In this document: positions 18,736 to 27,776 of the stretch, one piece after another
Numbering within the stretch: the stretch's first letter is position 1
Layout: every line of letters begins with the position of its first letter
Assembly (NCBI RefSeq): GCF_043643765.1
Contig: NZ_JBHZSP010000011.1
Coordinates: forward strand, 1 to 64,000
DNA: 64,000 nt
Direction of reading: 5' to 3'
Source: Marinomonas posidonica_A
Lineage (GTDB): Bacteria > Pseudomonadota > Gammaproteobacteria > Pseudomonadales > Marinomonadaceae
Position numbers and translations under genes: made by a program
Notes under the pieces: model-generated
The model's database searches: none
Seen by the model: only the letters and a program-made list of their open reading frames with translations
Told to the model about the DNA's origin: nothing

Positions 18736-18769
18736 AAGCCGGATACGCTCGCGTGTTCGGCTTTTCTAC
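18736..18769 (+). terminator. Hairpin terminator after sbp
   Basis: AAGCCGGA at 18736-18743 pairs with TTCGGCTT at 18756-18763 (one G-U pair), followed by TTTTC. It lies between sbp and cysT in the same operon and is likely a partial terminator that sets a higher sbp level. Confidence 0.6.
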
Positions 18770-18851
18770 TTTCTAAACGTCGCTTAGTGACCACTTTTAA
18801 TTTGGCTATTTCTGTTCGAGATAGATCATTTCAAAGCAAACAGGCAACCTA

Positions 18852-19709
18852 ATGGCAACACATTTAAGCGTGGCGCAAGCCCGACCGAAACACAAACGAG
18901 TCCTCCCTGGCTTAGGTCTAAGTCTGGGTACTTCTTTGTTGTTTATCAGTTTGATCATGCTGCTTCCCATGACCGGATTAATCATGCAATCCGTCGACAT
19001 GGGATGGGATGAATATTGGTATGTCATCACCAACGAACGAGTGGTTGCCAGTTATAAAGTCACACTGTGGGCCGCATTTTTCGCGTCCATTTTTAACGGA
19101 CTTTTTGGTTTGTTATTAGCCTGGGTATTGGTGCGTTACGAATTCCCAGGACGTCGTGTTCTCGACGCGCTGGTAGACTTACCTTTTGCGTTACCAACTG
19201 CCGTCGCCGGTATTACTCTGGCCACACTGTATTCACAAAATGGTTGGTATGGCGATCTATTGGCAAGCCTTGGTATCAAAGTCGCGTACACCCCTGTCGG
19301 CATCATTCTCGCCATGGCCTTTACCAGTATTCCGTTTGTTGTTCGTACCGTGCAGCCAGTTTTAGAAGAGCTTTCACCGGAAGAGGAAGAAGCCGGCATG
19401 ACCCTTGGCGCATCAGATTGGGCGGTGTTTCGACGAGTCATTTTCCCGGCATTATGGCCAGCACTCATGACGGGGATTGCGTTATCCTTTACCCGTAGCC
19501 TTGGTGAATTTGGTGCGGTGATTTTCATCGCAGGCAATATGCCGTATGTCAGCGAGATTACCTCTTTGATGATCTTTGTTAGCTTGCAGGAGTTTGATTT
19601 TCCAGCGGCCAGCGCCATCGCCTCTGTGGTGTTGATGGCTTCTTTGGTTTTATTGTTTGCCATTAACGTTTGGCAGGCACGTTATTTACGTCGCCTCCAT
19701 GGTCGATAG
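18852..19709 (+). CDS. cysT: Sulfate ABC transporter permease CysT
   Basis: The 285-residue permease has six membrane helices and the EAA-type loop (EEEEAGMTLGASDWAVFRRVIFP, about residues 177-198) that contacts the ATPase. The helix sequence ALPTAVAGITLATLY is typical of CysT (CysU). It pairs with CysW to form the membrane channel for sulfate. It is followed by cysW after 11 bases. Confidence 0.93.
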   Translation: MATHLSVAQARPKHKRVLPGLGLSLGTSLLFISLIMLLPMTGLIMQSVDMGWDEYWYVITNERVVASYKVTLWAAFFASIFNGLFGLLLAWVLVRYEFPGRRVLDALVDLPFALPTAVAGITLATLYSQNGWYGDLLASLGIKVAYTPVGIILAMAFTSIPFVVRTVQPVLEELSPEEEEAGMTLGASDWAVFRRVIFPALWPALMTGIALSFTRSLGEFGAVIFIAGNMPYVSEITSLMIFVSLQEFDFPAASAIASVVLMASLVLLFAINVWQARYLRRLHGR

Positions 19710-19720
19710 GGAGTCGTACT

Positions 19721-20602
19721 ATGTCTAATCGCCCAGGGCAATCTCATCAATTAAGAGTCGGTGATCGCCCTCTTATCAAGTACTCGTTGATCGGCATCAC
19801 CTTACTGCTGACCATATTACTATTGGTCGTGCCGCTGATCAGCATTTTTCAACAAGCCTTAGTGGAAGGCGTAGGCCACTATTTCGCCAGCCTGCTTGAA
19901 GGCGACACCTTGCATGCCATAGGTTTAACCTTATTTGTTGCCTTACTTACTGTGCCAATCAATCTGGTATTTGGCGTTATGTTAGCTTGGTCGGTGACAC
20001 GCTTTGAGTTTCCTGGGCGTAAACTGCTGATGACCTTAATGGACATCCCCTTCGCAGTGTCACCTGTGGTGGCAGGCTTACTGTATCTATTGCTATATGG
20101 CAACAATGGTTGGATCGGTTCTTGGCTGTACGACCAAGACATTCAATTAATGTTTGCTTGGCCCGGCATTGTCATGGTCACGGTTTTCGTTACCTGTCCA
20201 TTTGTTGCTCGAGAACTCATCCCACTGATGCAACAACAAGGTAGAGAAGACGAAGAAGCCGCCGTTATCTTAGGCGCTTCTGGCTGGCAACTCTTTCGTC
20301 GAGTGACCTTACCAAACATCAAATGGGCACTCATTTACGGCGTCATTCTAACCAATGCTCGCGCCGTCGGAGAATTTGGTGCCGTCTCTGTGGTATCCGG
20401 CAATATTCGTGGTGAAACCAACACCTTACCACTGCATGTGCAATTGCAATATGAGGATTACCAAGCCGCCGCCGCGTTTGCCAGTGCTTCATTATTAGCC
20501 TTGATCGCTTTGATCACATTATTGTTTAAAGCTTACATCGAATGGCGCCAAGAAAAACTTATGCGCAATGAATCAGACCAAGAAAAGCAGGTAGCAAAAT
20601 GA
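19721..20602 (+). CDS. cysW: Sulfate ABC transporter permease CysW
   Basis: The product is 293 residues from the ATG at 19721, which has AGGGAG upstream; an earlier in-frame ATG at 19670 lies inside cysT and is less likely. Six membrane helices surround an EAA loop (EDEEAAVILGASGWQLFRRVTLP). The segment AVSPVVAGLLYLLLYG and the late RAVGEFGAVSVVSG are CysW-like. Its end overlaps cysA by four bases. Confidence 0.93.
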   Translation: MSNRPGQSHQLRVGDRPLIKYSLIGITLLLTILLLVVPLISIFQQALVEGVGHYFASLLEGDTLHAIGLTLFVALLTVPINLVFGVMLAWSVTRFEFPGRKLLMTLMDIPFAVSPVVAGLLYLLLYGNNGWIGSWLYDQDIQLMFAWPGIVMVTVFVTCPFVARELIPLMQQQGREDEEAAVILGASGWQLFRRVTLPNIKWALIYGVILTNARAVGEFGAVSVVSGNIRGETNTLPLHVQLQYEDYQAAAAFASASLLALIALITLLFKAYIEWRQEKLMRNESDQEKQVAK

Positions 20603-21687
20603 GCATTCTGATTGACAATATTTCCAAACACTTTGGCTCATTTCAGGCCTTATCCCCCTTATCATTAGACATTAATGAGGGCGAAATGATTGGTCTGCTG
20701 GGGCCATCCGGTTCTGGGAAAACCACTCTATTACGCATTATTGCCGGACTGGAAGGCGCGGATTCAGGTCGCATTCAATTTGGTGAACGCGATGTCACCA
20801 ATCTGCATGTGCGCGACCGGCGGGTGGGGTTTGTGTTTCAAAACTATGCTCTGTTCCGTCATATGACCGTGGCCGATAATGTGGCTTTTGGATTAGAGGT
20901 GTTACCCAAGTCTAAACGCCCTAATGCGGCTACTATTCGCAAACGTGTTATGCATTTGCTGGACATGGTTCAACTTGGTCATCTAGCACAACGCTTCCCA
21001 TCGCAATTATCGGGTGGTCAAAAACAACGCATTGCTTTGGCTAGAGCTTTGGCAACACAGCCTGAAGTTTTACTGCTAGACGAGCCTTTTGGCGCCTTGG
21101 ATGCGAAAGTCCGTAAAGAGCTACGTCGCTGGTTACGCGGTTTACATGATGAGTTAGGCTTTACCAGCGTGTTTGTTACCCACGATCAAGAAGAAGCCTT
21201 AGAACTGTCAGATCGAGTGGTGGTGATGAGTAATGGTCACATTGAACAAATCGATCAACCTGGCGACCTTTATGCCTCACCAAACAGCCGCTTTGTGTTT
21301 GATTTTTTAGGCAATGCTAACGTTTTTGATGCCGAGTTTAGTCAGGGCAAATGGCAAAACGATGTGGCCAGCCTACAGCTACCTGATGAGGCACCCAAAA
21401 CAGCCGGGCAAATATACCTGCGTTCCCATGAATTCCATGTCTCTTCCGTCGCGACAGAACAGGCATTCTTACCATTGAAAGTGGTCGCCATTAACCTAAT
21501 CGGTGCTGAAGTGAGATTGGAACTGACACCAATTGATTGGCGCAGTGACCACATCTGGGAAGTGGACTTACCTCACAAAGCCTTTGATAAACATTGCTTC
21601 GAAAAAGGCCAAACCGTGTTTGTGACACCAAAAGCAGGCTACTTTTTCGCCAATGGTCAGAAAACACCACAACCCGTATACTGGTAG
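20599..21687 (+). CDS. cysA: Sulfate ABC transporter ATPase CysA
   Basis: The 362-residue ATPase has Walker A GPSGSGKTT (about 35), Q-loop VFQNYALF, signature LSGGQKQR, Walker B LLLDEPFGALD and the switch His in VTHDQEEA. The C-terminal 120 residues form the TOBE-like regulatory domain of CysA. It energises sulfate import through CysT and CysW. The ATG overlaps the cysW stop (ATGA). Confidence 0.94.
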   Translation: MSILIDNISKHFGSFQALSPLSLDINEGEMIGLLGPSGSGKTTLLRIIAGLEGADSGRIQFGERDVTNLHVRDRRVGFVFQNYALFRHMTVADNVAFGLEVLPKSKRPNAATIRKRVMHLLDMVQLGHLAQRFPSQLSGGQKQRIALARALATQPEVLLLDEPFGALDAKVRKELRRWLRGLHDELGFTSVFVTHDQEEALELSDRVVVMSNGHIEQIDQPGDLYASPNSRFVFDFLGNANVFDAEFSQGKWQNDVASLQLPDEAPKTAGQIYLRSHEFHVSSVATEQAFLPLKVVAINLIGAEVRLELTPIDWRSDHIWEVDLPHKAFDKHCFEKGQTVFVTPKAGYFFANGQKTPQPVYW

Positions 21688-21720
21688 TTTCAAAATGGTT
21701 TCACTCTAAGGTAGGACACA

Positions 21721-22380
21721 ATGCAAGCCGCTATTTTTGATATGGACGGACTGTTAATTCACTCTGAGCCCTTTTGGAAGCAGGCGGAACGGGCTGTGTT
21801 TTCTGCCTTAGGCGTTCCCATAACGCCTCAGGAAACCGATCTTACCGCCGCCATGACCACACGAGAAGTCACCGAATTCTGGTATCAAAAATACCCATGG
21901 ACAGGCCTTTCACACAAGGAAGTAGAACAGAGAGTCATTAATCAGGTTAGCCACCTTGTCCAACACCAGGGTGAAGCAATGGCTGGCGTACGAGACATAT
22001 TGCAAACCTTAACGTCAAAGGGCGTAAAAATAGCGTTAGCTACCAACTCACCCAAAAGCATTATTCCTTCTGTGTTTAAACGCCTAGACATTGGCCACTT
22101 CTTTTTGACTTACAGCTCAGCCGATGACGTTCAACATGGCAAACCCAAGCCCGATATTTACTTGCTAACCTTGTCTAAACTTGGTGTAAGAGCGCAAGAT
22201 TGCCTCTCATTTGAAGACTCAGTCGGGGGCATCAAAGCCTCTCTTGCCGCAGGCATAAAAAGCATCGCAATCCCTCATTCACATGAATTTGACGATGAGA
22301 AGTTTAATATTGCCTCACACAAATTGCGCAGCTTATCGGAATTTGATTATTCTCTAGGCCGACAATTGCTGTCTGCTTAA
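21721..22380 (+). CDS. HAD-family sugar phosphatase (YniC/HxpB-like)
   Basis: The 219-residue HAD hydrolase has motif I FDMDGLLI at residues 6-13, motif II ATNS, motif III GKPKPDIY and motif IV FEDSVGGI. The length, the FWYQKYPWTG segment and the cap resemble E. coli YniC (hexitol phosphatase B). The family usually has DSEP after motif I; here it is HSEP, so the Asp is replaced by His. The gene follows cysA by 33 bases with GGTAGGA upstream, and may be read from the same transcript. Confidence 0.8.
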   Translation: MQAAIFDMDGLLIHSEPFWKQAERAVFSALGVPITPQETDLTAAMTTREVTEFWYQKYPWTGLSHKEVEQRVINQVSHLVQHQGEAMAGVRDILQTLTSKGVKIALATNSPKSIIPSVFKRLDIGHFFLTYSSADDVQHGKPKPDIYLLTLSKLGVRAQDCLSFEDSVGGIKASLAAGIKSIAIPHSHEFDDEKFNIASHKLRSLSEFDYSLGRQLLSA

Positions 22381-22387
22381 GGCCTCA

Positions 22388-23311
22388 TCAGAGCGACATC
22401 AAACTGCGAATATGACAAAAGGCCGCGCGCCCTAAAGCATCAATATTATAACCGCCTTCCAACACTGAAACGATGCGACCATCACAATAGCGTTCAGCCG
22501 CTTCTCGGAGTTGATCCGTAATCCAAGTGAAATCGGTTTCATCTAATCTTAACTGCCCCATTGGATCTTCTTTATGGGCGTCAAAGCCTGCGGAGATCAT
22601 AATTAACTGTGGTTTAAAGTCATCCAGTGCAGGGATTAGCTGATCCAGGATGACCTGCCGAAAAGCCGCACTACCAGAACCAGCTTCAAGTGGCATGTGC
22701 AAAATATTGTCATGGGACGCGCCAGGGTCGCTGTAAGGATAGAAAGGATGCTGGTAGCTAGAAGCGTATAGCACTCGTTGATCTTGCTTGAAGATGTCCT
22801 CTGTCCCATTGCCATGATGAACATCAAAATCCACAATGGCAATTCGCTCTAAATCGTATTGAGCCGTCGCGTATCTCGCCCCCACGGCAATGTTATTAAA
22901 CAAACAAAAGCCCATGGCTTTATCAAACTCAGCATGATGACCTGGCGGACGAACAGCACAAAACGCATTATCGACTTGTTGTGTCATCACCATATCCACC
23001 GCTTTCACCACCGCGCCCGCGGCATACAAAGACGCCTCTAACGTATGCGGCATCATAATCGTCTCGGCTTCCAGCTCCACCTGCCCTTCCTCAGGTGCAC
23101 GAGCAAAAATGCTGTCCACATAATCTGGCTGATGAGTCGCGACTAACTGCTCTCGTGTTGCTGTTGGCGCTTCTACATGGCGTAAGAAATCCATCAACTG
23201 ACCATTGATCAAACGATTCTGAATGGCGCCCAAACGCTGAGGAGACTCGGGATGATCTGCGCCCATATTGTGCTTATCACACTGAAAATGAGTTATGTAG
23301 GCCGTTGTCAT
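22388..23311 (-). CDS. Histone deacetylase family amidohydrolase
   Basis: The 307-residue zinc hydrolase belongs to the HDAC/AcuC/acetylpolyamine amidohydrolase superfamily. Landmarks are HPESPQRL, the catalytic pair in RPPGHHAEFDKAMGFC, the metal ligands in VDFDVHHGNGT and SAGFDAHKEDP, and LEGGYN near the end. It likely deacetylates a small molecule or an acetyl-lysine protein. A Pat-type acetyltransferase gene diverges from it across a 265-base gap, so an acetylation and deacetylation pairing is plausible but inferred. Confidence 0.87.
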   Translation of the reverse strand: MTTAYITHFQCDKHNMGADHPESPQRLGAIQNRLINGQLMDFLRHVEAPTATREQLVATHQPDYVDSIFARAPEEGQVELEAETIMMPHTLEASLYAAGAVVKAVDMVMTQQVDNAFCAVRPPGHHAEFDKAMGFCLFNNIAVGARYATAQYDLERIAIVDFDVHHGNGTEDIFKQDQRVLYASSYQHPFYPYSDPGASHDNILHMPLEAGSGSAAFRQVILDQLIPALDDFKPQLIMISAGFDAHKEDPMGQLRLDETDFTWITDQLREAAERYCDGRIVSVLEGGYNIDALGRAAFCHIRSLMSL

Positions 23312-23576
23312 GTGGTTCCAATTTAAGAGAATGGTTGTGAAATAAACTTGCTCTATATCAAGCCATATTCACATCAAAGCCGTCTACCCTACCATAGTCT
23401 ACAATTCTTACTTTCGTTATGTATGCTATTGTTTAGTGAAAACACGCACCAGCTAATTGGCGTCCAAAAGGATACCTAAGTAGCTAATCCTATATATTTA
23501 TACAGAGGTCAGCGTGCTTTTATTGGAAACACGCTTCACTATCCAACACCGAACATTAAGGCAAGGAGATAACACC

Positions 23577-25964
23577 GTGACTCAACACGCATTACAGCCA
23601 CTGCTTGCCCCTAAATCCATGGCCATACTCACTGGTGACGACCCAGATAATGCGCTATTGCTGGCATTATTGAACTCGTTATCACAAGCACCAAAATCCT
23701 GCCCTGTTCATTTAGTCGGTGTGGCCCCCAGCCAGTCCTGTGATTTTCCTCATAGCGCCTCTTTAAGCGAACTAACGGCAACCGTCGACCTGGCGGTGTT
23801 AGTTGGTCATTACCCTAATACCAGCATGCAAGAGATCATTGCCGACTGCGGCAAAGCCAATATTCACTCCTTGTTAATGTTATCGTGGACAGACACCTCG
23901 GCAGACGAACTCACAGAAGCCCTTCGTGAACACAATGTTCGCCTACTCGGCCCGAACAGCTTTGGCATTTGTCGACCTAAACAAGGGGTATTTGCATGGC
24001 TGGGGTTAACCCAACCATTGAGTGGCAAACTTGCCCTTATGTCGCAATCAGGCACCGTCGCCAGTGCCTTAGTGGACTGGGCCAGCTGGCAAGGCATTGG
24101 CTTTTCACAAGTCGTCGCCATGGGATCGCCTGTTGATGTGATGCCATCACAGGTCTTAGATTACTTATCTCGAGATTTCGATAGCCAAGCCATTTTAATG
24201 TATCTGCAAAAAATAGGACGCCCGACACGCTTTCTTAGTAGTTTACGAGCAACAGGACGAAGCAAGCCTGTTGCCGTGGTCACAGAGCATGCTATTGGCG
24301 CTGATCAACGGGTTCTGGATGCCGCCCTCAGTCGCACCGGTGCCGTTCGCGGCAGACGTTTGAACGACCTAATTGCCGCCGCTTCGGTGATGACCAATGC
24401 AAGACGGGTCAAAGAAGGCTCTCTACTCATCATAGGCAACGGTGCCGGCCCAGGGGAACTGGCCGCCCAACGTGCCATGGAATTAGGCATTGATTTATTA
24501 ACGCCTGAAGGGCCACTGCAGCAACAACTAGAACAGACGATGGCAGGACGCGGTGGCATTGGCACTGTCACCACAGTTTGGGCCAGTAGTGCTACGGACC
24601 TGTTTATTAATCTCGCGGCCGATGCCCTCAACAGTGAAGCCTGTGGCGCAGTATTACTCACCTTAAGCCCCACCGCATTGATCGACATCGATTCACTTTA
24701 TGCGCTAATCACACAACTGCATCGACAACAGAAAAAACTGGTTATGGTGTGCTTACTCGGTGGTGGTGGCATGACGAAAATGCGAACGCGCATAAATGAA
24801 GCTGGTATCCCGACTTTTAGAACGCCAGAAACCGCGATCGAAGGCTTTCAGTTTCTCGTCCAGTTTCAACGCAACCAACTGTTGGCAAAACAAGCCGCCG
24901 ACAGCCACGCTTTTCGTTTTCAAATAGACGTCAATCAAGCCAGTAGACAGCTCACCAAGCTCCACAAACGTCCATCGCCAAGTCTGGGATTAGATGATCT
25001 AAAAGACATCTTTGAACTCTTTCATATTCGACTAACCTCCAGACGACAAGCCCACCATCTGCTGGCAGCGCCTTTGCACATTCGAGTATTTCAAGACCCA
25101 GTATTTGGACCGGCTATTGGCTTAGCGTTGGAAGGAGCACAACAACACCAACAAGCCGAGGCCGTTGCCTTGCCACCATTAAATACCCTACTGGCAAAAG
25201 ACCTCATCCAACGAGCCTTACCAAATGAAACCTCTTATGAATTAGAAGGCTTATTACGCAACCTGTCGACTCTTGTCTGCGAGCTGCCCGAAATTGACCA
25301 TTTAGATCTAGCCGATGTTCGTCTCCATGATAGCGGCAGTCTGTATGCCGATGTCAGCGCCAGCCTGAAAGACAGCAAACACCTACGGCGTTATGAGCAT
25401 CTGGCCATCCAACCCTACCCTAGGCAATGGGTCAGCGAGTTGTCACTCAAAAACGGCGAACAAGCGACTGTTCGTCCGGTGCTTCCAAGAGACTCAGGCA
25501 TCATGGCGGATTTTGTACGGAATATGTCACATGAAACCCGCTACTTCCGCTTTATCTCAAACATCGAAGAGCTCACACCTCGCATGCTGGCGACCATGTC
25601 ACACATAGATTACGACCGAGAAATGGCCTTGCTTGCGGTTATTAAGCGAGAAGACTCTGACCTACTGATTGGCACCGCTCGTTATATTGATAACTTTGAC
25701 GACCAGAGCTGTGAATTCGCCGTTGTTTTAGGAGACGAGTTCCAAGGTCTAGGCTTAGCCTCCTACCTGATGCGACAACTGTTCTTAGTCGCCTATGACA
25801 AAGGGTTAAACGTCATGAAAGGCATTGTCTTAGCGGAAAACAAACGCATGATCCAATTCTGTAAACACCTAGGCTTCCAGATTCAAAGAGACCCAGATGA
25901 CATCAGCCAAGTCATTGCCACCATCAAGCTCACGAAAACCCTCATCAAAGACATAGGTGCTTGA
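23577..25964 (+). CDS. Pat/PatZ-type protein acetyltransferase (acyl-CoA synthetase-like plus GNAT)
   Basis: From the GTG at 23577 (AAGGAG eight bases upstream) the protein is 795 residues. The N-terminal part is NDP-forming acyl-CoA synthetase-like: a CoA-binding start (LLAPKSMAILTG), LLGPNSFGI, and a succinyl-CoA-ligase-like MSQSGTVASALVDW. The ATP-grasp-like part (about 440-620) looks shortened. The C-terminal 160 residues are a GNAT domain with VRPVLPRDS and EFQGLGLASYLMRQL for acetyl-CoA. E. coli PatZ (886 residues) acetylates acetyl-CoA synthetase and other proteins. A GTG at 23514 with a weaker site is an alternative start. Confidence 0.85.
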   Translation: MTQHALQPLLAPKSMAILTGDDPDNALLLALLNSLSQAPKSCPVHLVGVAPSQSCDFPHSASLSELTATVDLAVLVGHYPNTSMQEIIADCGKANIHSLLMLSWTDTSADELTEALREHNVRLLGPNSFGICRPKQGVFAWLGLTQPLSGKLALMSQSGTVASALVDWASWQGIGFSQVVAMGSPVDVMPSQVLDYLSRDFDSQAILMYLQKIGRPTRFLSSLRATGRSKPVAVVTEHAIGADQRVLDAALSRTGAVRGRRLNDLIAAASVMTNARRVKEGSLLIIGNGAGPGELAAQRAMELGIDLLTPEGPLQQQLEQTMAGRGGIGTVTTVWASSATDLFINLAADALNSEACGAVLLTLSPTALIDIDSLYALITQLHRQQKKLVMVCLLGGGGMTKMRTRINEAGIPTFRTPETAIEGFQFLVQFQRNQLLAKQAADSHAFRFQIDVNQASRQLTKLHKRPSPSLGLDDLKDIFELFHIRLTSRRQAHHLLAAPLHIRVFQDPVFGPAIGLALEGAQQHQQAEAVALPPLNTLLAKDLIQRALPNETSYELEGLLRNLSTLVCELPEIDHLDLADVRLHDSGSLYADVSASLKDSKHLRRYEHLAIQPYPRQWVSELSLKNGEQATVRPVLPRDSGIMADFVRNMSHETRYFRFISNIEELTPRMLATMSHIDYDREMALLAVIKREDSDLLIGTARYIDNFDDQSCEFAVVLGDEFQGLGLASYLMRQLFLVAYDKGLNVMKGIVLAENKRMIQFCKHLGFQIQRDPDDISQVIATIKLTKTLIKDIGA

Positions 25965-26126
25965 TGAAGGGAATCGCTGCAATGCCATTTCGAACCAAAC
26001 ATTGCAACGAGCAAAAGTCAGCCATTTTTTAATCGTTGCAACTGGCAAGACTCAGTACATCAGATCTGCGAAAAGCATTACGCTTCATAAAAGGAGGTGT
26101 ATCGCCACTTGTTAGATGGCATTTCT

Positions 26127-26210
26127 AGGTGGGTTTAAATCGTGGAATGGCTTTGCTGTGACAATGTTGGCAAATGACTCGCGTGGCTAACTCCCCTAAG
26201 TTTTGGATAT
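26127..26210 (-). pseudogene. Internally deleted remnant of an ogr/delta-like gene
   Basis: The plus-strand sequence AGGTGGGTTTAAATC, and then GGCTTTGCTGT through CCCTAAGTTTTGGATAT, matches the two ends of the intact ogr-like gene at 35331-35585 with a few changes. About 120 bases of the middle are missing. It lies about 160 bases after the Pat gene, at the left edge of the accessory region. In P2-like prophages ogr sits at the end opposite the integrase and reads outward, which is the orientation here. Confidence 0.7.
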
Positions 26211-26249
26211 ATCAGAAAAAGTATGGCGTTATTCAGTAAAGGAGGACCT

Positions 26250-26624
26250 ATGAAAAATATCATAGTTCAAATGATAATGAACTTTTTACTCTTATGTTTT
26301 AGTACCATGGTGTTTAGTGAAGAAAGCCAAAACGACTGTGGCTTAAGTTCGGTAAAACAACAATTTTCAGATCTCACTTTTGTTGGCCCTCTAACAATTG
26401 ATGAGACACAGTCTATGTATTCAGCAGATATTTCAGAGAATGAAACAGAACAGATGGCGTTTGATTGGAATATTCTGATAAAAAGGGCATCAGAATCCGC
26501 AGCAGGCTGTGTTTATTTTTTCTCAACAGATGAAGAAAGCTGGAACTTGTTGAGAGGTATTAAAGGTTTTACTTTGATAGAAAATGGTAAAGCGTTAGAT
26601 ATGATCATCACCTCTAAAAGCTAA
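26250..26624 (+). CDS. Small secreted hypothetical protein
   Basis: The ATG at 26250 is preceded by a strong AAAGGAGG site, which favours it over an in-frame ATG at 26223. The 124-residue precursor has a signal peptide ending near VFS/EES (about residue 23). The mature part has two cysteines (in NDCGL and AGCVYF) that could form a disulfide. I do not recognise the family. It lies just right of the ogr remnant and is followed by a strong terminator. Confidence 0.55.
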   Translation: MKNIIVQMIMNFLLLCFSTMVFSEESQNDCGLSSVKQQFSDLTFVGPLTIDETQSMYSADISENETEQMAFDWNILIKRASESAAGCVYFFSTDEESWNLLRGIKGFTLIENGKALDMIITSKS

Positions 26625-26727
26625 TCATTCATTGAAGAAATGGTTTCGGTGCTGAAATCGAATTGACCTTTGTTCAGATGTCCAGAAAACTTCTTCATGC
26701 CTTCCCTCGATCAAAAAACAATTTATA

Positions 26728-26776
26728 AACCGCTGTTTGAGAAAGCTTACATGCCTCTCAAACAGCGGTTTTTTTT
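26728..26776. terminator. Strong bidirectional terminator
   Basis: AACCGCTGTTTGAG at 26728-26741 pairs perfectly with CTCAAACAGCGGTT at 26757-26770. T runs flank the stem on the plus side and A residues on the left. It serves the secreted-protein gene on the plus strand and could also serve mazF on the minus strand. Confidence 0.85.
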
Positions 26777-26788
26777 GTATCAATGCAA

Positions 26789-27148
26789 TCAAGTTAACAA
26801 CTGATCCACACCCATCAAAGTGGCCAGTTTCAAAACCGCTTCTTTATAGACATGATCTTCTGCCTTAGTAATGAACTGGGCTTTGCGCTGTTTCCAATCC
26901 AGCGTTTGCACACCGTTTGACACAACCACAGAAGGTTTGTTCAGGGCATCGCCAAGCGGCACTTCCAACATACCACCGCGAATACTGGTGCTGATCGGCA
27001 AACAGATAATCATTCCCGTCTGCTGGTTTAACGCCTGAGAGGACAGCACCATCGCGGGCCGCAATTTGCCGATTTCTCGCCCTTTTTTGGGCTCGAAATC
27101 CAACCAAACAATGTCCTTTCGGTCCGGTACATAATGGCTCTGCATCAC
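26789..27148 (-). CDS. mazF: MazF-type mRNA interferase toxin
   Basis: The 119-residue protein has the MazF/PemK pattern: VPDRKDIVWLDFEPKKGREIG at its start, then RPAMVLSSQALN, ICLPISTS and a late DWKQRKAQFI segment. The GREIGKLRPA piece includes the catalytic Arg region. It should cleave RNA at short sites when its antitoxin is lost. The antitoxin gene lies 28 bases upstream, in the usual order. It is in the left, decayed part of the accessory region, where such modules often persist. Confidence 0.88.
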   Translation of the reverse strand: MMQSHYVPDRKDIVWLDFEPKKGREIGKLRPAMVLSSQALNQQTGMIICLPISTSIRGGMLEVPLGDALNKPSVVVSNGVQTLDWKQRKAQFITKAEDHVYKEAVLKLATLMGVDQLLT

Positions 27149-27176
27149 ACTAATATCCTTTTATTCCGTCATCAGG

Positions 27177-27440
27177 CTAATCAAGCCATTCATTGTCATC
27201 AAAGGCCGCCAATTCATCCGTGTGGGCATTATTTTTATCAATACCCGCTAATAGCTCTGACTCTGAATAAGGCCAAGCGTTGGCGCTTTTATCGACCACC
27301 GGCTTGATCAACAAACCATCTGGCAAAATTTCATAGGTCACTTTACTGCCTTGATGTAGGTTCAGTGCTTCAGCCGTGACCGCATTGATGCGCAATGCCA
27401 GGCTGTTGCCCCATTTTTTTACTTCAGCATCAATGTTCAT
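27177..27440 (-). CDS. mazE: MazE-type antitoxin
   Basis: The 87-residue protein starts with a MazE/AbrB swapped-hairpin fold: VKKWGNSLALRI and then LHQGSKVTYEILPDGLLIKP. Its acidic C-terminal tail (DELAAFDDNEW) is the kind that wraps around MazF. It should neutralise the toxin and, with it, repress the operon. Confidence 0.88.
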   Translation of the reverse strand: MNIDAEVKKWGNSLALRINAVTAEALNLHQGSKVTYEILPDGLLIKPVVDKSANAWPYSESELLAGIDKNNAHTDELAAFDDNEWLD

Positions 27441-27472
27441 ACCTTCACCTCAATGTTAACCACATCAGCCAA

Positions 27473-27493
27473 GTATATACATTGGATATACAT
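27473..27493 (-). promoter_or_regulatory. Candidate MazE operator
   Basis: GTATATAC, which is a palindrome, is followed by ATTG and GATATAC, about 33 bases upstream of the mazE start. Such AT-rich alternating palindromes overlapping the promoter are typical sites for MazE-MazF autorepression. Assignment rests on position and symmetry only. Confidence 0.45.
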
Positions 27494-27505
27494 ATTGCAA
27501 AATAC

Positions 27506-27659
27506 TCAGTCTTGTTTTTCCTCTGATTTCACTAAGCCCTGACCCAATTGATTCTGCACAACTTCAATACACAAACTCAAACCACGATAAAAAGAAGCCG
27601 AACGTTCTTCTCTTTGAAAAGACAACTCATGGGTACTGGAGCGCAAAAAAACTCAGCAT
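27506..27659 (-). pseudogene. Small gene remnant with an apparent frameshift
   Basis: On the minus strand a frame ending at the TGA of 27506-27508 reads as coherent protein (FQREERSASFYRGL, then EVVQNQLGQGL). It continues upstream to a run of seven T. Removing one T would join it to an ATG at 27659, giving a protein of about 50 residues. I do not recognise the family, and no ribosome-binding site is visible. The remaining bases between mazE and 27776 hold nothing else. Confidence 0.35.
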
Positions 27660-27776
27660 GCACTATATAAATAAATACAGAACATGAGAAAGCCACTCTA
27701 AGTTTCTGCAACTCACTTTCAAGGCCTAACTTCGAGAGTTAATAAAGGAACTTATATTTATCAACTATTTCTGACA

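Noticed and set aside
23514..23576. GTG start at 23514 for the Pat gene
   Set aside because: It has only a weak AGAGG site and adds 21 residues unlike the family, while the GTG at 23577 has AAGGAG at ideal spacing.
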